Below, piece after piece: positions 8,957 to 23,200 of a DNA stretch of 62,915 nucleotides. Numbering within the stretch: position 1 is the stretch's first letter; each line of letters opens with the position of its first letter. The notes beneath the pieces were generated by a model that was given only the letters and a program-made list of their open reading frames with translations, did no database searches and was not told the origin of the DNA. Made by a program: the position numbers and the translations under genes. The stretch comes from Scleroderma bovista (lineage: Eukaryota > Basidiomycota > Agaricomycetes > Boletales > Sclerodermataceae). The stretch is from positions 1-62,915 of the forward strand of contig JAYMGJ010000498.1 in the NCBI GenBank assembly GCA_037178675.1. The letters are read 5' to 3'.

Positions 8957-11900
8957 TCACATCGGCTTCGCATTGAGGAGATCTGGGATTGATAGTAGGT
9001 CGTGATGTCTTTGAGGGAATGGGGGTCCATATACGCACCTTTCGCGACCTCCTTGTCAGCTTCCGACAGTCCAGAATCATTTGCCTCCAGGAAAGCGTCG
9101 ACCTGCCAGCAAGCAACGGGTCAGCGTTCCGAATGTCAAATAACCATAACTAACCTCATCCATGACCTGATTGTCGTCCTCACCGTGAACCAAGTCAAGG
9201 TCACTATCATCCTCGTCATCACCCACATCATCAATCGCAAACGGTGTCCGCTCCAAGAATGCCGCGCTCACTGCCTTAACGTGTGGCAGAGAGGTGAACC
9301 CTGCCGAGGATAATGCCGCCGCCGACAATCCATCTTCCAAAGGACTGTCCGCGATCGTATCAACTGTAAGCGTCGATGATGATGCCTTGGAAGGCGAAAG
9401 TGTTGTCTCAGTCTCGCCAGATGGAAAGCTCGATTTGCTCGATATCGGTGAGAGAAGAGACTCGCGCGCTTGGGGTTCCACCGCCCTTGTATATCGACCG
9501 ATAGCAGGGCGGTAGATGACCTATATACCACCAAACAGGCAGGTCAGCGACTCCATCACACGTTTGAATCACAAGAATGAGACTCGACACAGACCTGGTG
9601 TTTGCCAATTGTCTTTCCCAGCTCGTCGCTGAGCTTGTGGAACATTTTCTTGTTGTCGGCCGTGGCAATGTTCGACCAGAGGTCACCTAAGAACCCGCTG
9701 TTGTGTGTCGGGAGCTCCAGGTCCGGTACAGTCTCCAGCCTAAAGGACGCTACCAAATCCGTCTCAAAGAAAGACTCGAGGATCTCATCCGCCAGAACGA
9801 CCATGCGGAACCTGCCCAGTGTCATTAAGGGGTCATTCAGAGAACGCATACGAAATACATACGTGGCCAGGTTCAGGTAAGGTTGATTATTGCCGATCTG
9901 AACTGGGACACTTTCACCAGTATTAGGGTCGGTTTCTTGCGGAAGGAGGGCATCCCCATATTCGAACGCGTTGCTCATGAATCTACTAACTGCACCGAGG
10001 TAGGCGTCGCCGATTTCGAAGCGGAAGATGAACTGGGAACAGTCTCAGACACGGTCAGGTCAAGCAGTCGATCGCTGTTACTTACAAGAAGGGATTCCGA
10101 TAACGTCAGGACTTCATCTTTCGACAGATACCCGTCCTTGTCTTTATCGTGCAAATTGAAGAACCACTCGATGCTCTCCATCAAGTCACTGAACATGATA
10201 CCATCCAATCCCGAGACGACATCCTTATACAACTCAGCATAAATCCATACGTACCAGTAAAGGACAGTCAAACCTGGAAGGAAAGCGATCCTCTGCAAGA
10301 GGTGTCCCAAAAGAAGAACAGTCGATCGATCAATTCATGTTCGGCCACCTCGCGATCAATGCGTTGCTGGTTCCACACCCCCAGCGTGAGCACACCCGAC
10401 GAACTTCGTAGACCAAAACATACCTGGAACCCATTGAAGATGATCTTCTCATTCCTGGCCCACGTCAAGATCTCACTCAGGAACACCCTGAACGTTGGCA
10501 AACCAAACCTCGTTTCAGGCCGATCTTGGTTCGGATCGTTTGTTTGTATGAGCGACGGAGGAGGTGCAACAGCAGGCAGCGGCGGCTCCTCGCACATGGC
10601 CTTGTACAGAGCATCATAAATCAGTCCCGCCTGGTCCTTTGAAAACCGACCCAGAGTTTTGAGGTTCCGTATCGCTCCTCGCTTGGAGAAGTTTTCGATA
10701 TTGTTCACGATTTCGTTCCGGAATCTACGTCGTTCGGATAGGATTGTGTCCTCTGAGATAACCGAAAATTCACGGAAGGAGACGAGAAGAAGCTCTTGGA
10801 ACCGGGTGATTGCACGCGCTCGAGGGTCCGAGGAGTCAGGGTGAGCAGAGTCGCCAAGGGACGCGAAATATTCGCGCATCAGGCTAGCGGTTAATCAAAC
10901 TTAGGACATAGCAGTAAAAGAGACACCCGTACTCACTTCAAGAACCCTCCATCATCCTGAATCTGAAGCAATTTGTCTCCATTGATTTTAAGGATAGCTA
11001 AACAAGTGTTGTTATTCCGACGTCATCACATTTGATATGGGCACTGACCAAGTCTGACGGATATGTCAACATACAGCATCGCAGTCAGCAAGTTCGACGA
11101 AATATATAACGTACCCAACCTGGAAGAGAACCCTGGGTCCCATACAGAAAAAGCAATCCACTATGCGAAAAGCGAACACCATGGGCATGCTATTTATAAA
11201 GCTTGAAGACCCAAATGACTTCAGTAGACAGGCTTCAGTTGGAACTGCAGAGTGACCTACAGACTCAGGAACCACGGTAAAGATGCGACTGACAGCTGGA
11301 CATCAACCCTTTGAAAGTGTTCGTGCAGGATTGGCAGACAACGAGTAACCAAAGACTCGAACACTCTCTGGTCTAGGAGCGTTCCATGCATCGTGGGACT
11401 GCGGGCGGCATTCAGTGTCTCCACAGTAGCATCCTCGCAATTTCATACCTGTAATAGCCTGGAAGTAGGCGATCGCAGAGAACTTCGAGAAGCCAGAAAG
11501 TCTGCTCCTCTGACATGTAGCTGCACGATCACTCAGAAACCTGAAGTAAAACACAGTGCACGAGACATACATCAGAATGGCAGCCGAAAGAATGTTCATC
11601 GCCTGTGATGGGTTCGAATAATCACGAAAGCATCAAACCATAGGGAGGGATATCCTAACCTGACAATACCCAACTTCTGGATTCTTATGAGAATAGGCCT
11701 GAAGAACCCGTCGAAGCGCGTTGATCCCTTCATCGGACTGGTAGCCGGCGTACTCTGGAAGACTCCGGTGAAGGTCTTTCTCGATGTCCTCAAAGCTCGT
11801 GCTGTTCTTTCCCTTGATTTTCTCGACGACGTCAGCGTACAGCCCAGGATTCGCATAGCGAAGGTACATGGAACCAGAAAGTGTTTCCCACATCTCGCCA

Positions 11901-12933
11901 CGAAGTCGATTTGGTAGTCCAACCTGAACTAGGCGGGTGCATTGTGGGTATCTCAGTAGTGTAAGGTTTCGACCGTGGGCTGATTGCCACAAGACTTGTC
12001 AGGATGCGATAATCGAGTAAGAAGGTGTAGGTGCACCCACTCCGTAGATATGTTGTCCAAAGCTTTATCTTTGACGCCTCCCGTAGTCTATTCATATTAG
12101 CTAAGTGATGGACATTCCATGGGATACGCTCACTTTTTCGGATCTCCCGGAAACTTGAACTTTAACCCCAGCCCGCCGTGGTATTCAGGTTCTGGAATCG
12201 GTGTTCCTTCCTTCGTCTCTGAAATCAGACTTCCATCTTCTCGTTCATTGTCCGCAACTGGGAACGAGGAAACCAGGTATTCAGAGTAGCATGTCTTCAC
12301 GAAGCCCTTTACGACTTTCATCTGTCCACGTTGTAATTCGGCCTTGAGCGCTTCCCTCAGAAGACTACAGAACGCGTCTGCTGTTGGTCGCAGGGACGTT
12401 AGCTGTACGATCTAGTCTCACCAAAGCGCATACATTGAATCAATGTTGCGCCTCGCTTAGCATTTGCAAATTCACAGAGGTACGCAGAGACTCACGATCT
12501 TCATCGTATGCCATGTGACAAGACTCAGTGCATATACACCAGCACGGGCATTAAGCCGTTCGACGCGTCGGACAGTCGACAGAGGTATGGTAAATTTAAC
12601 CGATTTACGGTCTAGCGAGCTGAACGCGAGATATGGCGGGATTAGATGGAGTTTGCCAGCCTAAAGAAGGGTGATCTCTAAGATGCCATATTTGATGATA
12701 GGACATCTGAGCACGGAAGCTTGGAAACTCACATATGCGTCTTCGACTCCTGGTTCCCCCAGTGTGAGCACAGCATTAATCTCCATCTTGTCAACGTCGC
12801 CTGAAGAAGCGGATTTCTCCCCATCCTTTGAGCACTGTATCGACGTTGATTCATGTATCGAGAAAAATGCATGGAGAAGTTGGTCTTTGGTGGGATCTTT
12901 GAAGTTGCGGACCTGAGTCGATATCGTGGACAT
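8957..12933 (-). CDS. TBC-domain Rab GTPase-activating protein with GRAM and EF-hand (Gyp2/TBC1D9 type)
   Basis: Accelerates GTP hydrolysis on a Rab GTPase in membrane traffic (family knowledge). First exons 12733-12933, 12496-12660 and 12134-12411; many short introns follow and the last exon ends KDLLNAKPM at the stop 8957-8959. Exon 2 holds a GRAM-like segment ([19 protein letters not shown]). The TBC region has [11 protein letters not shown] near 11885-11922, the arginine-finger motif IEKDLHR near 11763-11789 and the glutamine-finger motif VGYCQ near 11660, so both catalytic fingers are present. Downstream, [12 protein letters not shown] (about 10113-10149) is a complete calcium-binding EF-hand loop, as in human TBC1D8/9. 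The C-terminus is acidic and Ser-rich. No break was found, so it should be functional. Divergent from MKT1, with about 0.5 kb between the two starts. Confidence 0.88.
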
Positions 12934-13448
12934 GGTGTAGTCGCCCGACCAGAGTCACTGTACTGAAGTGCGTTCTTACAGAATCCTATTTGGCGATTTG
13001 AAGTTTATATCCACGAGAGAGCGGATGTGAGACACAGTCGAGTGGTGAAGAAGTCAGCGACACGGTCGACTCACAGTAACTGGGCCGTATGTTATCCTTA
13101 GTGTTAGCAAAACAAGTCGGAGTGATGCACAATTCCAAATCAGGCTAGCTACACAGCAGCTGCGCCAGTAACAGCCACCTGAGTTACCAAAGTGTTGTCC
13201 CAAAAGGCTACAATCATGTTGTGAGCTTCTCGACGAGCACTTGCAATCTGAAGCTACTTACTTGTATACTAGCTGTAAACTTCGTAGATGAAGTAGGTAG
13301 GTAGTCAAATTCATTGAACTCGAACTTTTCTTCAATGGAGCCCGCCGTCCTTACATAAGCAGTCGGTTTGTCCTGCCAAGTCGTCGCAGCAACATATTGT
13401 CCAACCCACGGCTAGTATTCATTGTGCTTGGTCTGCTGAGAGCCTACA
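12934..13448. promoter_or_regulatory. Divergent promoter region between Rab-GAP and MKT1
   Basis: No coding sequence recognised. It separates two head-to-head genes and must hold both 5' regions. No clear TATA box is seen. Confidence 0.5.
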
Positions 13449-16159
13449 ATGACCATAAAACATTTTGACAGTAAGAGCCGAACACTTCATAATATCCTTT
13501 TACTATTCAAACTTGCGTGACGACTGATTTTGATACCAGATTATTTGGCAGAGCGGAAGCACCTGCAAACACTTCCTCTCAACGTCCTGGCGGACTCTCG
13601 TCTGGGGATCGACGCACATTTCTACCTGAAACAGCTTACAGACAACCCACCCTCTCGTGAACCCCTTATTGCTGCCACGGGCGGCCTCCCGCTGGCGCTA
13701 ACCCAACGCATCGAGGCTGATCTCCGCACACTCGAAAAACTTCGTATCAAGCCAGTCTTTGTCTTCCCGGGACTACTCCCCGCCAAACGCTGGAAGCAAC
13801 AGCAGCAGCACCATATCGAATGGGAGGAAGCTTGCAAGGCCAGAAGAGAGGCGTGGGCCAAGTACGAAGGCGGTCAGGAGGAAGCCGCAAGCAAGCTGTT
13901 CGAAGGACGCAGCGGACTACAACCCTGGGATCTATGGCGAATGGTCCTCAGAATTTTCAGACATCGCAACGTGGAGTTCCTCGTCGCGCCGTACGTGGGC
14001 TGGGCTCAGGTGCGGATTTTATTTTTGCCGGATCCCGTCAGAGAAACTCCACTGACACACATTGAAGCTCATCTACCTTCAAAGACACCCAAAGTCATAT
14101 ATCCATGCCATTTTTGGTCCGACAGATACACTTCTTTACCCAGGCGTAGACAAACTGATCACCTCTCTTGATCTCACCGCCCCTACACCCATGTTTACGT
14201 TCACCTCGAAGCGTAACATTCTAGGCGACCTCGGAGTGACCGAAGATCAATTCCTTGACATAGGCATCCTGGTTGGATTCGAGTACTCCACACCTTTCCC
14301 CCCCACGATGCATGATCAAGCACTCAAAGCGACTGTCGATATGGTGAAATATTACAAGTCGGGTCATGCAGCGGTATCTGCCTTCGCAGAGAACCCCACT
14401 GTAAAATCTGTACAGTACCCTGACCAATACGCTCGTACCCGTTCGATGATCAAATACTCCCTCATTTTCTCGTCCGAAGGTAACGTTACTCCCCTTCCCC
14501 TCGCTATCACTTCGACATCGCATGGCAACCACCACCCCCACCATCCGACCGCGGCGGATATCCCCGTCGATCTTCACGAGATCTTCACACACCGGCTTCC
14601 GGACGAGGTCTACTTTTACCTCTCGCGAGGACTGTTGGGTCCCCAGGCGCTCGTCTGGCTCACAAGTGCGCAGATTGTGGAGCCACCTCCACTGGACAAT
14701 GGGGAGACGACGGAGTACAAGCGATTCGTAAAGGAGGTCATTACAGACGGCCAAACTGGTCCGCGAGCCACTGCGCTTGCACTGATAAGTAGCGTCTCAC
14801 ATACGTTCTGGAATAATCGGAAAGTGGTGGGCAATTTTTGGTTTGATGGGCTCCATAGTGGGAAGCCTATCCAACTTAGTTCGCCGCAGACTGTCGGACT
14901 CGCGGATAGAGTCACAGGTTGGAACGTTGGCTATGCTATCGTCGAAGAAGAGCTGCGGAGACAAAATGTGATGTATTCTTAGCCAAGCGAATCTGTGATC
15001 GTCCACGGCTGACCCTTGGATCCTAGTCTTCTACGATCGACTTTGCCCTGTGCTTGGGAGCTACAGCATCGGAAAAACTTGCGACACGTACCAAGGCCAA
15101 ATCAAATCTCCCGAATGGACAGTTAGACAAAAAGGATGAAGTGGTTGCCAACGTCGTATGGCGGTTCCTGGAGTTAAGAGGGCAAGTAACACCGTGGTTT
15201 CCAGATAGGGGAAGCTGAAACGTTGCTATGCGCAGGTTCCTGCTCAATTCTCATTTACACTCGCCACTAGCCCGGGCAATGTACACCGCAGTCAAACAAG
15301 CCCGACTCAATGACAAGTTCCAAGAACCCCTATATTTGTTCTTGGAGCTCGTGAGAGCGGGGGTTATGCACGGGCACCTATGGTCAGGCCGAGCGTTTAG
15401 TGGCGGACCCAGCTTCGGAACTGGTATGTGTCTTCTCACACGGTAAACGGATTGACTCATCTCCACACCAGATGATGAGAAATCGTGTATGTTACTGGTC
15501 ATGAGAGTGTTGAGCATCGTGCCTTTGACGTTCAAGGTAAGGATTTCGGTTTGACATTTTTTTCTCTCTTGACTGATACGGCTGCATCAACCAAGTCGCA
15601 ACCATGGTCCGCACCATTATCACGTGAATTGTTGGTGTTCAACTCCTTTGTGCGCTCACTAACACGTGCATTGCGCACGCTCTTGGAGGTGACAACATTG
15701 AACATGTTGCTACGCCACGATGCGCGCAGGGCGAGGGATGATTTGTTGGACATTGCGATATCTCTGCCGTTCCAGAACGAGGTGAACACCGGCTTCGGGG
15801 TGCTTGCGAAAGTTTACTTGGATGCACTGACACATCTGAACAACCAAACACGGGTGCAAGATCCGAATGCGGAAGGAGTCCGGGAGTACAAACAAATGGC
15901 GCTGGACATCTGCGAAGACACATTCCTGGGGGTGAAGTCGCCTAAACTGGAAGTGGAGCGAGGATTCAGATTCTGGGATGTGGTGAGTTTGTTGATTGGA
16001 CCGGACGGGACATTGATGGTCGCGTTTGAGCGCGAGGCTAACGTGTGTTGGCAGGCGTTGACTGCAATGAGGCAGCTTCACTCGGAGGGTGCTGTACTTC
16101 GCGAATTGATTGACCAGTTTGAAGCGGCGGAGGCTTGGCTTGCACCCATGAGACCTTGA
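13449..16159 (+). CDS. MKT1: Mkt1-like post-transcriptional regulator (XPG-like fold)
   Basis: Homologue of yeast Mkt1, which with Pbp1 controls mRNA translation and stability in the cytoplasm. Proposed exons: 13449-13470, 13540-14009, 14068-14967, 15027-15181, 15236-15423, 15472-15536, 15596-15982 and 16055-16159, summing to 2292 nt (763 residues) with no stop. N-terminal XPG-N-like part: YLAERKHLQTLPLNVL, LGIDAHFYLKQL and LRTLEKLRIKPVFVFPGL. XPG-I-like part: FRHRNVEFLVAPYVGWAQ then LIYLQRHPKSYIHAIFG. The Mkt1 C-terminal part includes RELLVFNSFVRSLTRALRTL and ends EAAEAWLAPMRP. The classical flap-nuclease acidic set is not complete, as in the family. The fourth intron (15182-15235) starts with GCAAGT, a GC-AG intron. 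The first exon is only 22 nt. Confidence 0.9.
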
Positions 16160-16526
16160 ACATGGAAAAAAAACTGTTTTGTGGTAGTCAAAACGAACGT
16201 GATCATGTTGTGTAGTGGGAAAGGGAGCAGCGGTGCATGGGAATACAAAACCTAATTTGGGTATATGAGCAGGGAAGGCTAAATTTGGACATGGAGTCGG
16301 GATGGATCTGAGATCGCATGTCCGGATTGGGTCCAAAGACATCTCGCAGTTTATCGCCCGATCTCCAGTGCGAACTTGAGTCTTCTCAGGGCATTCAAAT
16401 TCTTTGACTGCTCCCTGCCACAACAAATCCACGAATGGATATTCCATCTGCTCGCGTGGCATCGCCCTGCTTAAATTTGAGCGGTATGAGCCGTCCTTTC
16501 CCTCTCCCTGCCGTCCTCAAGCACCC

Positions 16527-17273
16527 ATGCTCGACATACACCAGTCCAGGATGCTGCACCCCTCCTCATCCCCGTCCTATCTGGGGCCATCCCCGCTCCA
16601 CGACGTGCTCGCCTTCGACGGCTCAAAGTTCTCCCCAGGCCCGGGTCATCTTTATGTTCGCCAGCAACATGCAATCATCCAGCTTGTCGAGGTGCCACCT
16701 CCATCGCCTCGCGACATCACATCCGTTGTCCAGTCCAGTGCCTCAGCCCACTCTTCTTATCCATCAACATCGGATTCAGAAGAAGAGTGCACTTCTTATT
16801 GCTCCTCCGTTATGACTCCCGATGAGTCAACCAATGACTACGCACCGGTCCCATACGATAATTCATTCTACTCCCGCATGAAGCGGGTGTGTGAATGGAG
16901 AAATGGCTTCGTGCCAGCAGCGGACACGGGTAATGGTGTGTTTTCAATCTCGTCACCATGCGCTTGGGTCTGGACGCGTTTGGCGTTCTAGATGCTTTAT
17001 GTTCTTCGCCTCAAAAACGGAAGCTGGACTCATATCAGGCCGAGTATGATGATGTGAGTTTCTTCCTGTTCGTCAGTAAAGGTGTCTAATCTTTTGTAGG
17101 GTTCCCCGCATGTTTCGAAAAGATCATCCACGCGAGATCCATTCAGGTTAAATGGATATTTGTGCTCTGCTTGTGATGCTCCATTCCCAACACGGCAAAG
17201 TCTCGCGCAACACGGTCGTATGCCTCAAGTATCCGAAGCTTGTCAGGTCGCCGTCGAGTACAATCTTGAATAA
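16527..17273 (+). CDS. C2HC zinc-finger protein, putative DNA-binding
   Basis: Exons 16527-16929, 16992-17053 and 17100-17273 join in frame to 212 residues. Most of the protein is Ser/Pro-rich and probably disordered. The C-terminus has one zinc finger: YLCSACDAPFPTRQSLAQHG followed by a cysteine (SEACQVAV), i.e. C-x2-C-x12-H-x8-C. A basic patch SPQKRKL (exon 2) could be a nuclear signal. The ATG at 16527 was chosen because the upstream in-frame extension looks like promoter/UTR sequence. This layout occurs in basidiomycete putative transcription factors; the target is unknown. It lies about 370 bp after MKT1 on the same strand. Confidence 0.65.
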
Positions 17274-20200
17274 TCACACTTCCACCTCGTTTCTCGATAT
17301 CCATCGAGATCATTCCTAGCATCTGCATTTCGATGGCATTTTTTTTTTCCCGCATCCCCTTGTATGATATATATATTCATGATTTATTCTATCTCCCACC
17401 TACTACTATACGTACCCAGCCATGTACGACGTGAACGGGGCTTTACTGTGCAGCTTGAGGTTTACATTACTTATCTGACCACCCAGTCCTTCTTAATTAT
17501 ACCATATCGACTCAGTCTTACACCTAGGAAACTGTTGTATGTAGTTGGCAATCCTGATTCCTGAACACGGTTGTGGTTTCCCTGCATTTTCCAGGGCTCT
17601 TACGTGGGGGTCTAGTCTGTCCACACGAGCGTTACTTTGACATGCGGACCTTTTAAACATGAAAGGTTGTGTCAATTTCCAAAGTTTCACGGGCCAAAGT
17701 ACGTGACATTGGGGACAGCTGGATAATCCGCATGACCACCAGTTTCTGACTTCGCGAAATTTGTGGAGGTACATATACAGCGTACCTATTATGATACCCT
17801 AGAAGTCAGCCGACGTCCGAATACACCCGAGAACGTACAAACAATGAAAGGTTGTATGGATACACGACGCCATTGTACGGCTATCGTCCACCCAGCCGGA
17901 TGTGCGGGCAACATTTTGTCCGGGTGTGAAAATCCAGTGTGAATGCTTGTCTTACGACAACAGGCGTGGAGCCTAAGGGTCGTTACATTGACGCCACCGC
18001 CCGGTCAACCAACGCAGCAAACTGGTAACCCAAACGGACAGGTACATACGAGGATGCGTGCCTGCGAGCGTGTAAAGCGGATGATGTGGCATGGGAACGA
18101 AACTTTCATCTCATTCTGAAGACTGGGTCCATCTGGTATGCAAGAATGTTCGGTCGGTGAAATGGTCTGTGGCTTGGATACTAATCTGCTGCTGTTCTTC
18201 GAATTCATTGACCAAAAAAAAGACCGTAGTCTCTTTAGGCATTTTGGTAGAATCTCAAAGGAATCTGAACCACAGGCAGCGCTATGTAACAAAGAATGGG
18301 CAATGAAGTACAGCCCAGACGAGAGCTTCAGCTTCTTGCAATGTATGTACCTTTGACATGTACATACTTGGAATCGAGCTGGGCAGTGTGGGCCGCCTGA
18401 CCGCACATGGGTTCCTCCAGGCCCGACTCGGAGGTGCTTGTTAAGGTCAGACGCAGTTCTGCAGTGACATATAAGGGCATATTAAAGGGGAGTTTTGAGC
18501 GAGAGACGAGGAAACATGAAGGCCCATCGGCCAAGAGGGAGACGGCTTTCCATATCTTCGGCGTGCCAAATGAAACGAGGCCTCGGATCCTTGCGTTGGT
18601 AGTGGTTATCTTGGCGACTGGACGGGAACGGCCTGACAGCGGGGCTCCATGCTCTCACACTCTCCACCGTTCAGGAGACGAAATTCCCAAAGTAATGTCC
18701 GAGAGGTTTCGACTTACTAAGTATCCGGGGCATTCCGCATCTGGAATCTACTTGTGCGTATGTAGAGTTGGCGGGACACAATAACTTACGGAGGTAAGGT
18801 GGGTAAAATGACGAAAAGTCGAAGGAAATTATAAGGAAGACGTCGACAACGCCCCAATCAATTCTCCCAAGGCAATGTGGCCTGCGATACTTACCGGTGA
18901 TGCTACTAGGTACTATCATGAAAGTCATCACACGGTAGGAATCCATTCAGTTCCTCTTATCTTATGAGTCTTAGTCTCCATTCCAGTAGCCACTGCATGT
19001 CAGCGCTGACGCCACTGTAAAGAGTGCGACTGTAAGATACCAGTACCTGGACACCAATTGATATCGCGTTGGGTTTACATTGACTCGTTGACGATGTGCG
19101 TGACCGAGGGTGCGAGGTGTGAGTGACATTGGTAACCCACGAAGATCAAGGAGTTGGTCGTATAGAGTTTGATCTCTGCTCTGATAGCGTGCGAAAATGA
19201 TAGTCCTCACAGCACTGTGCTTAGTCCTTTCTTTTCCTTTTGCTTGTTCTCCTTTTCTCCTCATATTATTGTCCCACTACGAAAAGGGATCATATGACAA
19301 CAGGAAAACAATCGTTCATCCCACTTGGTAACGTGTCCGACTTTGCATCATTGAAGGACAAGTACTTTGCCACACGAATCGTGCCGCGCAGCCAATTTGC
19401 GACGTAGGTGGTGGAATTCTAATTTATCATGTTAACCAAGATGGGGGTCCCATGTTTTCTTGTATTCTGTCAGCCATTTGCATCTTTACCTCCTTCTGTC
19501 AGCCGTGAACGTAAGATACACACGATCGCCACTGTTTTCCGGCTGTCGACGTCACCCCCTTTGTGAGAAAGTCGAGAGATGGTACTAGGTATGTGGTGCT
19601 ACCACGATATCGTGCTCAGTGCCAGCAGTAATATTCACAGAGCGGAGGGCTCGGAACATTGGAATAGTCTCCATTCCCACCTTTTGATCTTGGCGTCTTT
19701 CTCTCGATGGTATAGTACATATGAAGGCGTCCGAAGAATACCCGAGACGAGATGAAAGTGGAAATTGGAATAGATTTGGACCATCACATTCCCATCGTTG
19801 CATTGCTGATACCTGCATACTTATCAGAGAAGAACGATGCCAGCCAACGTCGCCGCTCCGCTCTACTAGAAGGAGCTGAATATAACGGTCAAATTAGACC
19901 CCCCGATCCCTGCCGCATGGTTGATTCGTTCCGTTATCCCTCGGGCGTTCATCTTGGTTTGACGATGGATGGGCTTTATTCTTGGAACTTGGGCTGCCTG
20001 AGAAGACGATGCGTGTGACCAGATACGTGGACGAGTCACAGAGACGCCGAATTCCCCAAGAATCCTCTATCCGAACCGGATTCGACTGGGAATGCAATAT
20101 TCGGGGGTCAGCTTATCTACAATTCCATTCGCTCCCCCATGGATCTCCGGAGTAATACTCGCTTCGACTCACCCAGCTCAAGGATAACCCTTCGTGCAGG

Positions 20201-23200
20201 TGCATTTGGCTCGAATCAATTGTTAAGGAGCGCTACTAGCAAGATGACAGAAGTCCTCGGTACCCCGGTGACAAGTGTTTAGAACTGTTTCTATTTTTGA
20301 ACATTGACCAGGCATAATTGATATGTGCAAATTTGGTGTTTCATGTATGTGATACAAGGGTGTTTGAACCAGGTCCCCGACTGGCCCCCAACACTCTGGT
20401 GGCTGTTTACCCGAAGTGCTGCCAACTCTTCAAGCATCCTTGATACGCTCTTGACAGTGTGCAGTTCGGTTCGGGTTCTTCGATCGGTGAAGACATCGAA
20501 CGTGTCCTGAGCTCCCGGGAACTGGATTATCTATTCTGTGACCACTACCACTTGTGCAGCTGTCAATGGCATTCACAAGCGTAGGCAAGCATCATCCCTG
20601 GCAGCTTGATGATCAGCTGATGTTTTCACCGGTTGTATTAGTGCCGTGCATGAGGGTGCTTTCCGGCAGGAAACGTGGTACTCGTGATGCATTGTGACAA
20701 GTTATCGTCGTGCAAATTCATCAGCACTTGGCAGACCAACTTGAAGTGAGGTACAATCCAGGCCCACGGTCCACGGCGATGCACACTGGATGCCCACGGC
20801 CGGTCACATGCCACAGTTGGCTATGGAGCGATGCCCACGGGAGAAAATCGCTGAACCTGTGAATTGGGTTACGCCAACAGGGGCACGGTGAGGGACTGAT
20901 ACAGTAACAATGGTCACTGAAATCCGTTGATTGCGCCCAGGGGCTGTGGCGAGATATCATGATTGCAACCCAGAGCTAGTAACAGGTTCATCGAGTGCTT
21001 CGAGTTCTCAGTGTCCCTGCATGACCGGTGACCGTCGTCCCGCACATAACGAGTCATGGTCATTTGCGCATATGCACTTAATATGGCGGTACCACCACAG
21101 GTGTCCCTATCCAGTCCTAAATCAGGTCGTCCTCTTGGATCATCCAGTTCAAACAGCCTCCATCTCATTACAGACCCTTCTATGCTTGTGCATGTGTCAC
21201 TTGTGGTGATTGCCGCCAAGGTGGTATTACGGTGGCAGATGATGATCCAGAATCACGTTGGCGCTATAACAATAAAATTGGCACAAAGATCATCCCTATC
21301 AACTGAACTCCCCCACCTTGCAAGAATTCCAGCTAATCACTAGGACAGTCAAACCAGGCGTCAGCAACTCTGTGTGCAATGGTCGGTCCGGTGCTGGTTG
21401 CATGTGTGCCCCTATACATATGAAGAAGTATATCTTCACAGATATACATTCCCCGAGTAGACCACCTGCTGGAGCCGGCAAGATTACCAGGGAAGGACGG
21501 TTAATTGAAACCGACCCTGATAGACTCGCGCGGTGTACAATAGCCGTAGGTACATACATGGCCCCACGTCGATGTAAGGGGCGGTTCAATGGGCATGGAA
21601 CGTGCCGCAATCCCAATATTTTCGTGCTAGGAAGGATATATCCGTCACATAATGTGAGTCATGCATCACTGGGGTGCCCCCTACGTTGTGGTACTCACGC
21701 GACTACTTCGCAGACGTAGATTGAACCACGAAGGATACTGCTCATCGTCGACGGTTTCTTGGGTTGCATACGACGACTCCAGTCATAGAATACCTGTCCG
21801 AAGAGATCTAGCACTTTCTCGAATAATGGACAGCTGATATACGAAGCTGATCCAGGTTCCGAATCCTCACAAACCCGCCTTCTAATTGGAACAAGAACTC
21901 GTCAAACTCCGCCGTTCGCCCTCAGAATGCGGCTTCTCATGCTAAACATGAGTAATGGTGATCAAATATCCAAAGTTACATGAACTCCGTTTCAGGCCGG
22001 AACGTGCCTAATCAACTGAGTAGGAAGTTAGCATGGAGAGGTCCACATAAACACTGTACCCCTAAAATTGTGTGGCTGGTCGAGTAGTGTGAACTGTAAG
22101 AAGTGAGGCTCGATCATCAGATCCATGATTCCGATAAATCAGTAGTCCAACCCTGAATGCAGTGGTCATCTCGGATGGGGGGCCCCTCGTGGTGTTACAG
22201 GTGTTGTCCCATATCGAACTGGGGGTGGGGAAGATAGACAAAGACCAGATGTGGACATGTCAGTTCTTTGCCCGTGATCGAATTTCTTGCGTTTTCAGTG
22301 TTGTATTGGCAACTCAGGACGTCACGGGAGCGGAACGCCGTGTGCTGTAGGAAGGCGTGTGGAAAGGTTGGGGAAGCGCAGGGGTACACGGATGAGGGAA
22401 GCCCATATGCTGACGTTCTTCCAAACAAAGGGTCATTTCAATTATACAGTCATGATACGTGTACATATGAGGATCATGAGGTGGTTTGTCAGTGTTGTAT
22501 CCACAGTAACAATGGTAGTTGACCTGATCCAGGTATAATGTACAATCTTGTTTTGCGAGTAGAGTTGGAGGTCCTTTTTTATCTGTCCGCCACGAGTTGA
22601 TAAAGTTTTGAAAGGTGATATCGAAGTTCGAAACTATGAAATTGTTCGTGAAAGCGTGTCGATGAAGTGTTGTATGAGATCAAACCTCCGCAATTGGAAG
22701 TAGAGATCCGCCAAGTTTGCTCATTTTTCATCTGTTATCTATATCTGATTCAATTTCAGGGTCCCTCCTCATCCAGGACAAACGCACCTGAGGTCCTGCA
22801 AGTGATCCAAGTTCCAGGGTGTAACACAAGAACGGAACGGATCTCATAAAGGACATAAATACTGGAACCCTGTGGTGAACGTGCACAGGTATAAGTACCA
22901 CCATTCGGTGTTCAAGCCATCTATGCAGGGTGATGATGTGTGGCGTTCGAGTTGGAGTCGTGGTTGGAGGGTAAGGACCACCAATTATGAAACTTGGCAG
23001 CGTGTATGAGGATAGGTGTTCTATTTGAAAGCCGGAAGTATCTGAGAAGGGCGATATTACCTTCAGGCGGCCGACGCACTTATCTTTGGTGCATCATAGC
23101 GTGTCCGTTGAAAACTGCAACAATGTGGCCAGAATAAGATCCGGTGTCGAACTAAGGGTCACATAGGGCTTCTGAGTAGAGATACGAAGCTTGCTGTCCC

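Noticed and set aside
11605..11625. GGTTCGAA-like tRNA T-loop word
   Set aside because: It lies in an intron of the Rab-GAP gene and no cloverleaf can be drawn around it.
14221..14754. 177-codon minus-strand frame inside MKT1
   Set aside because: Antisense shadow of a strongly coding plus-strand exon.
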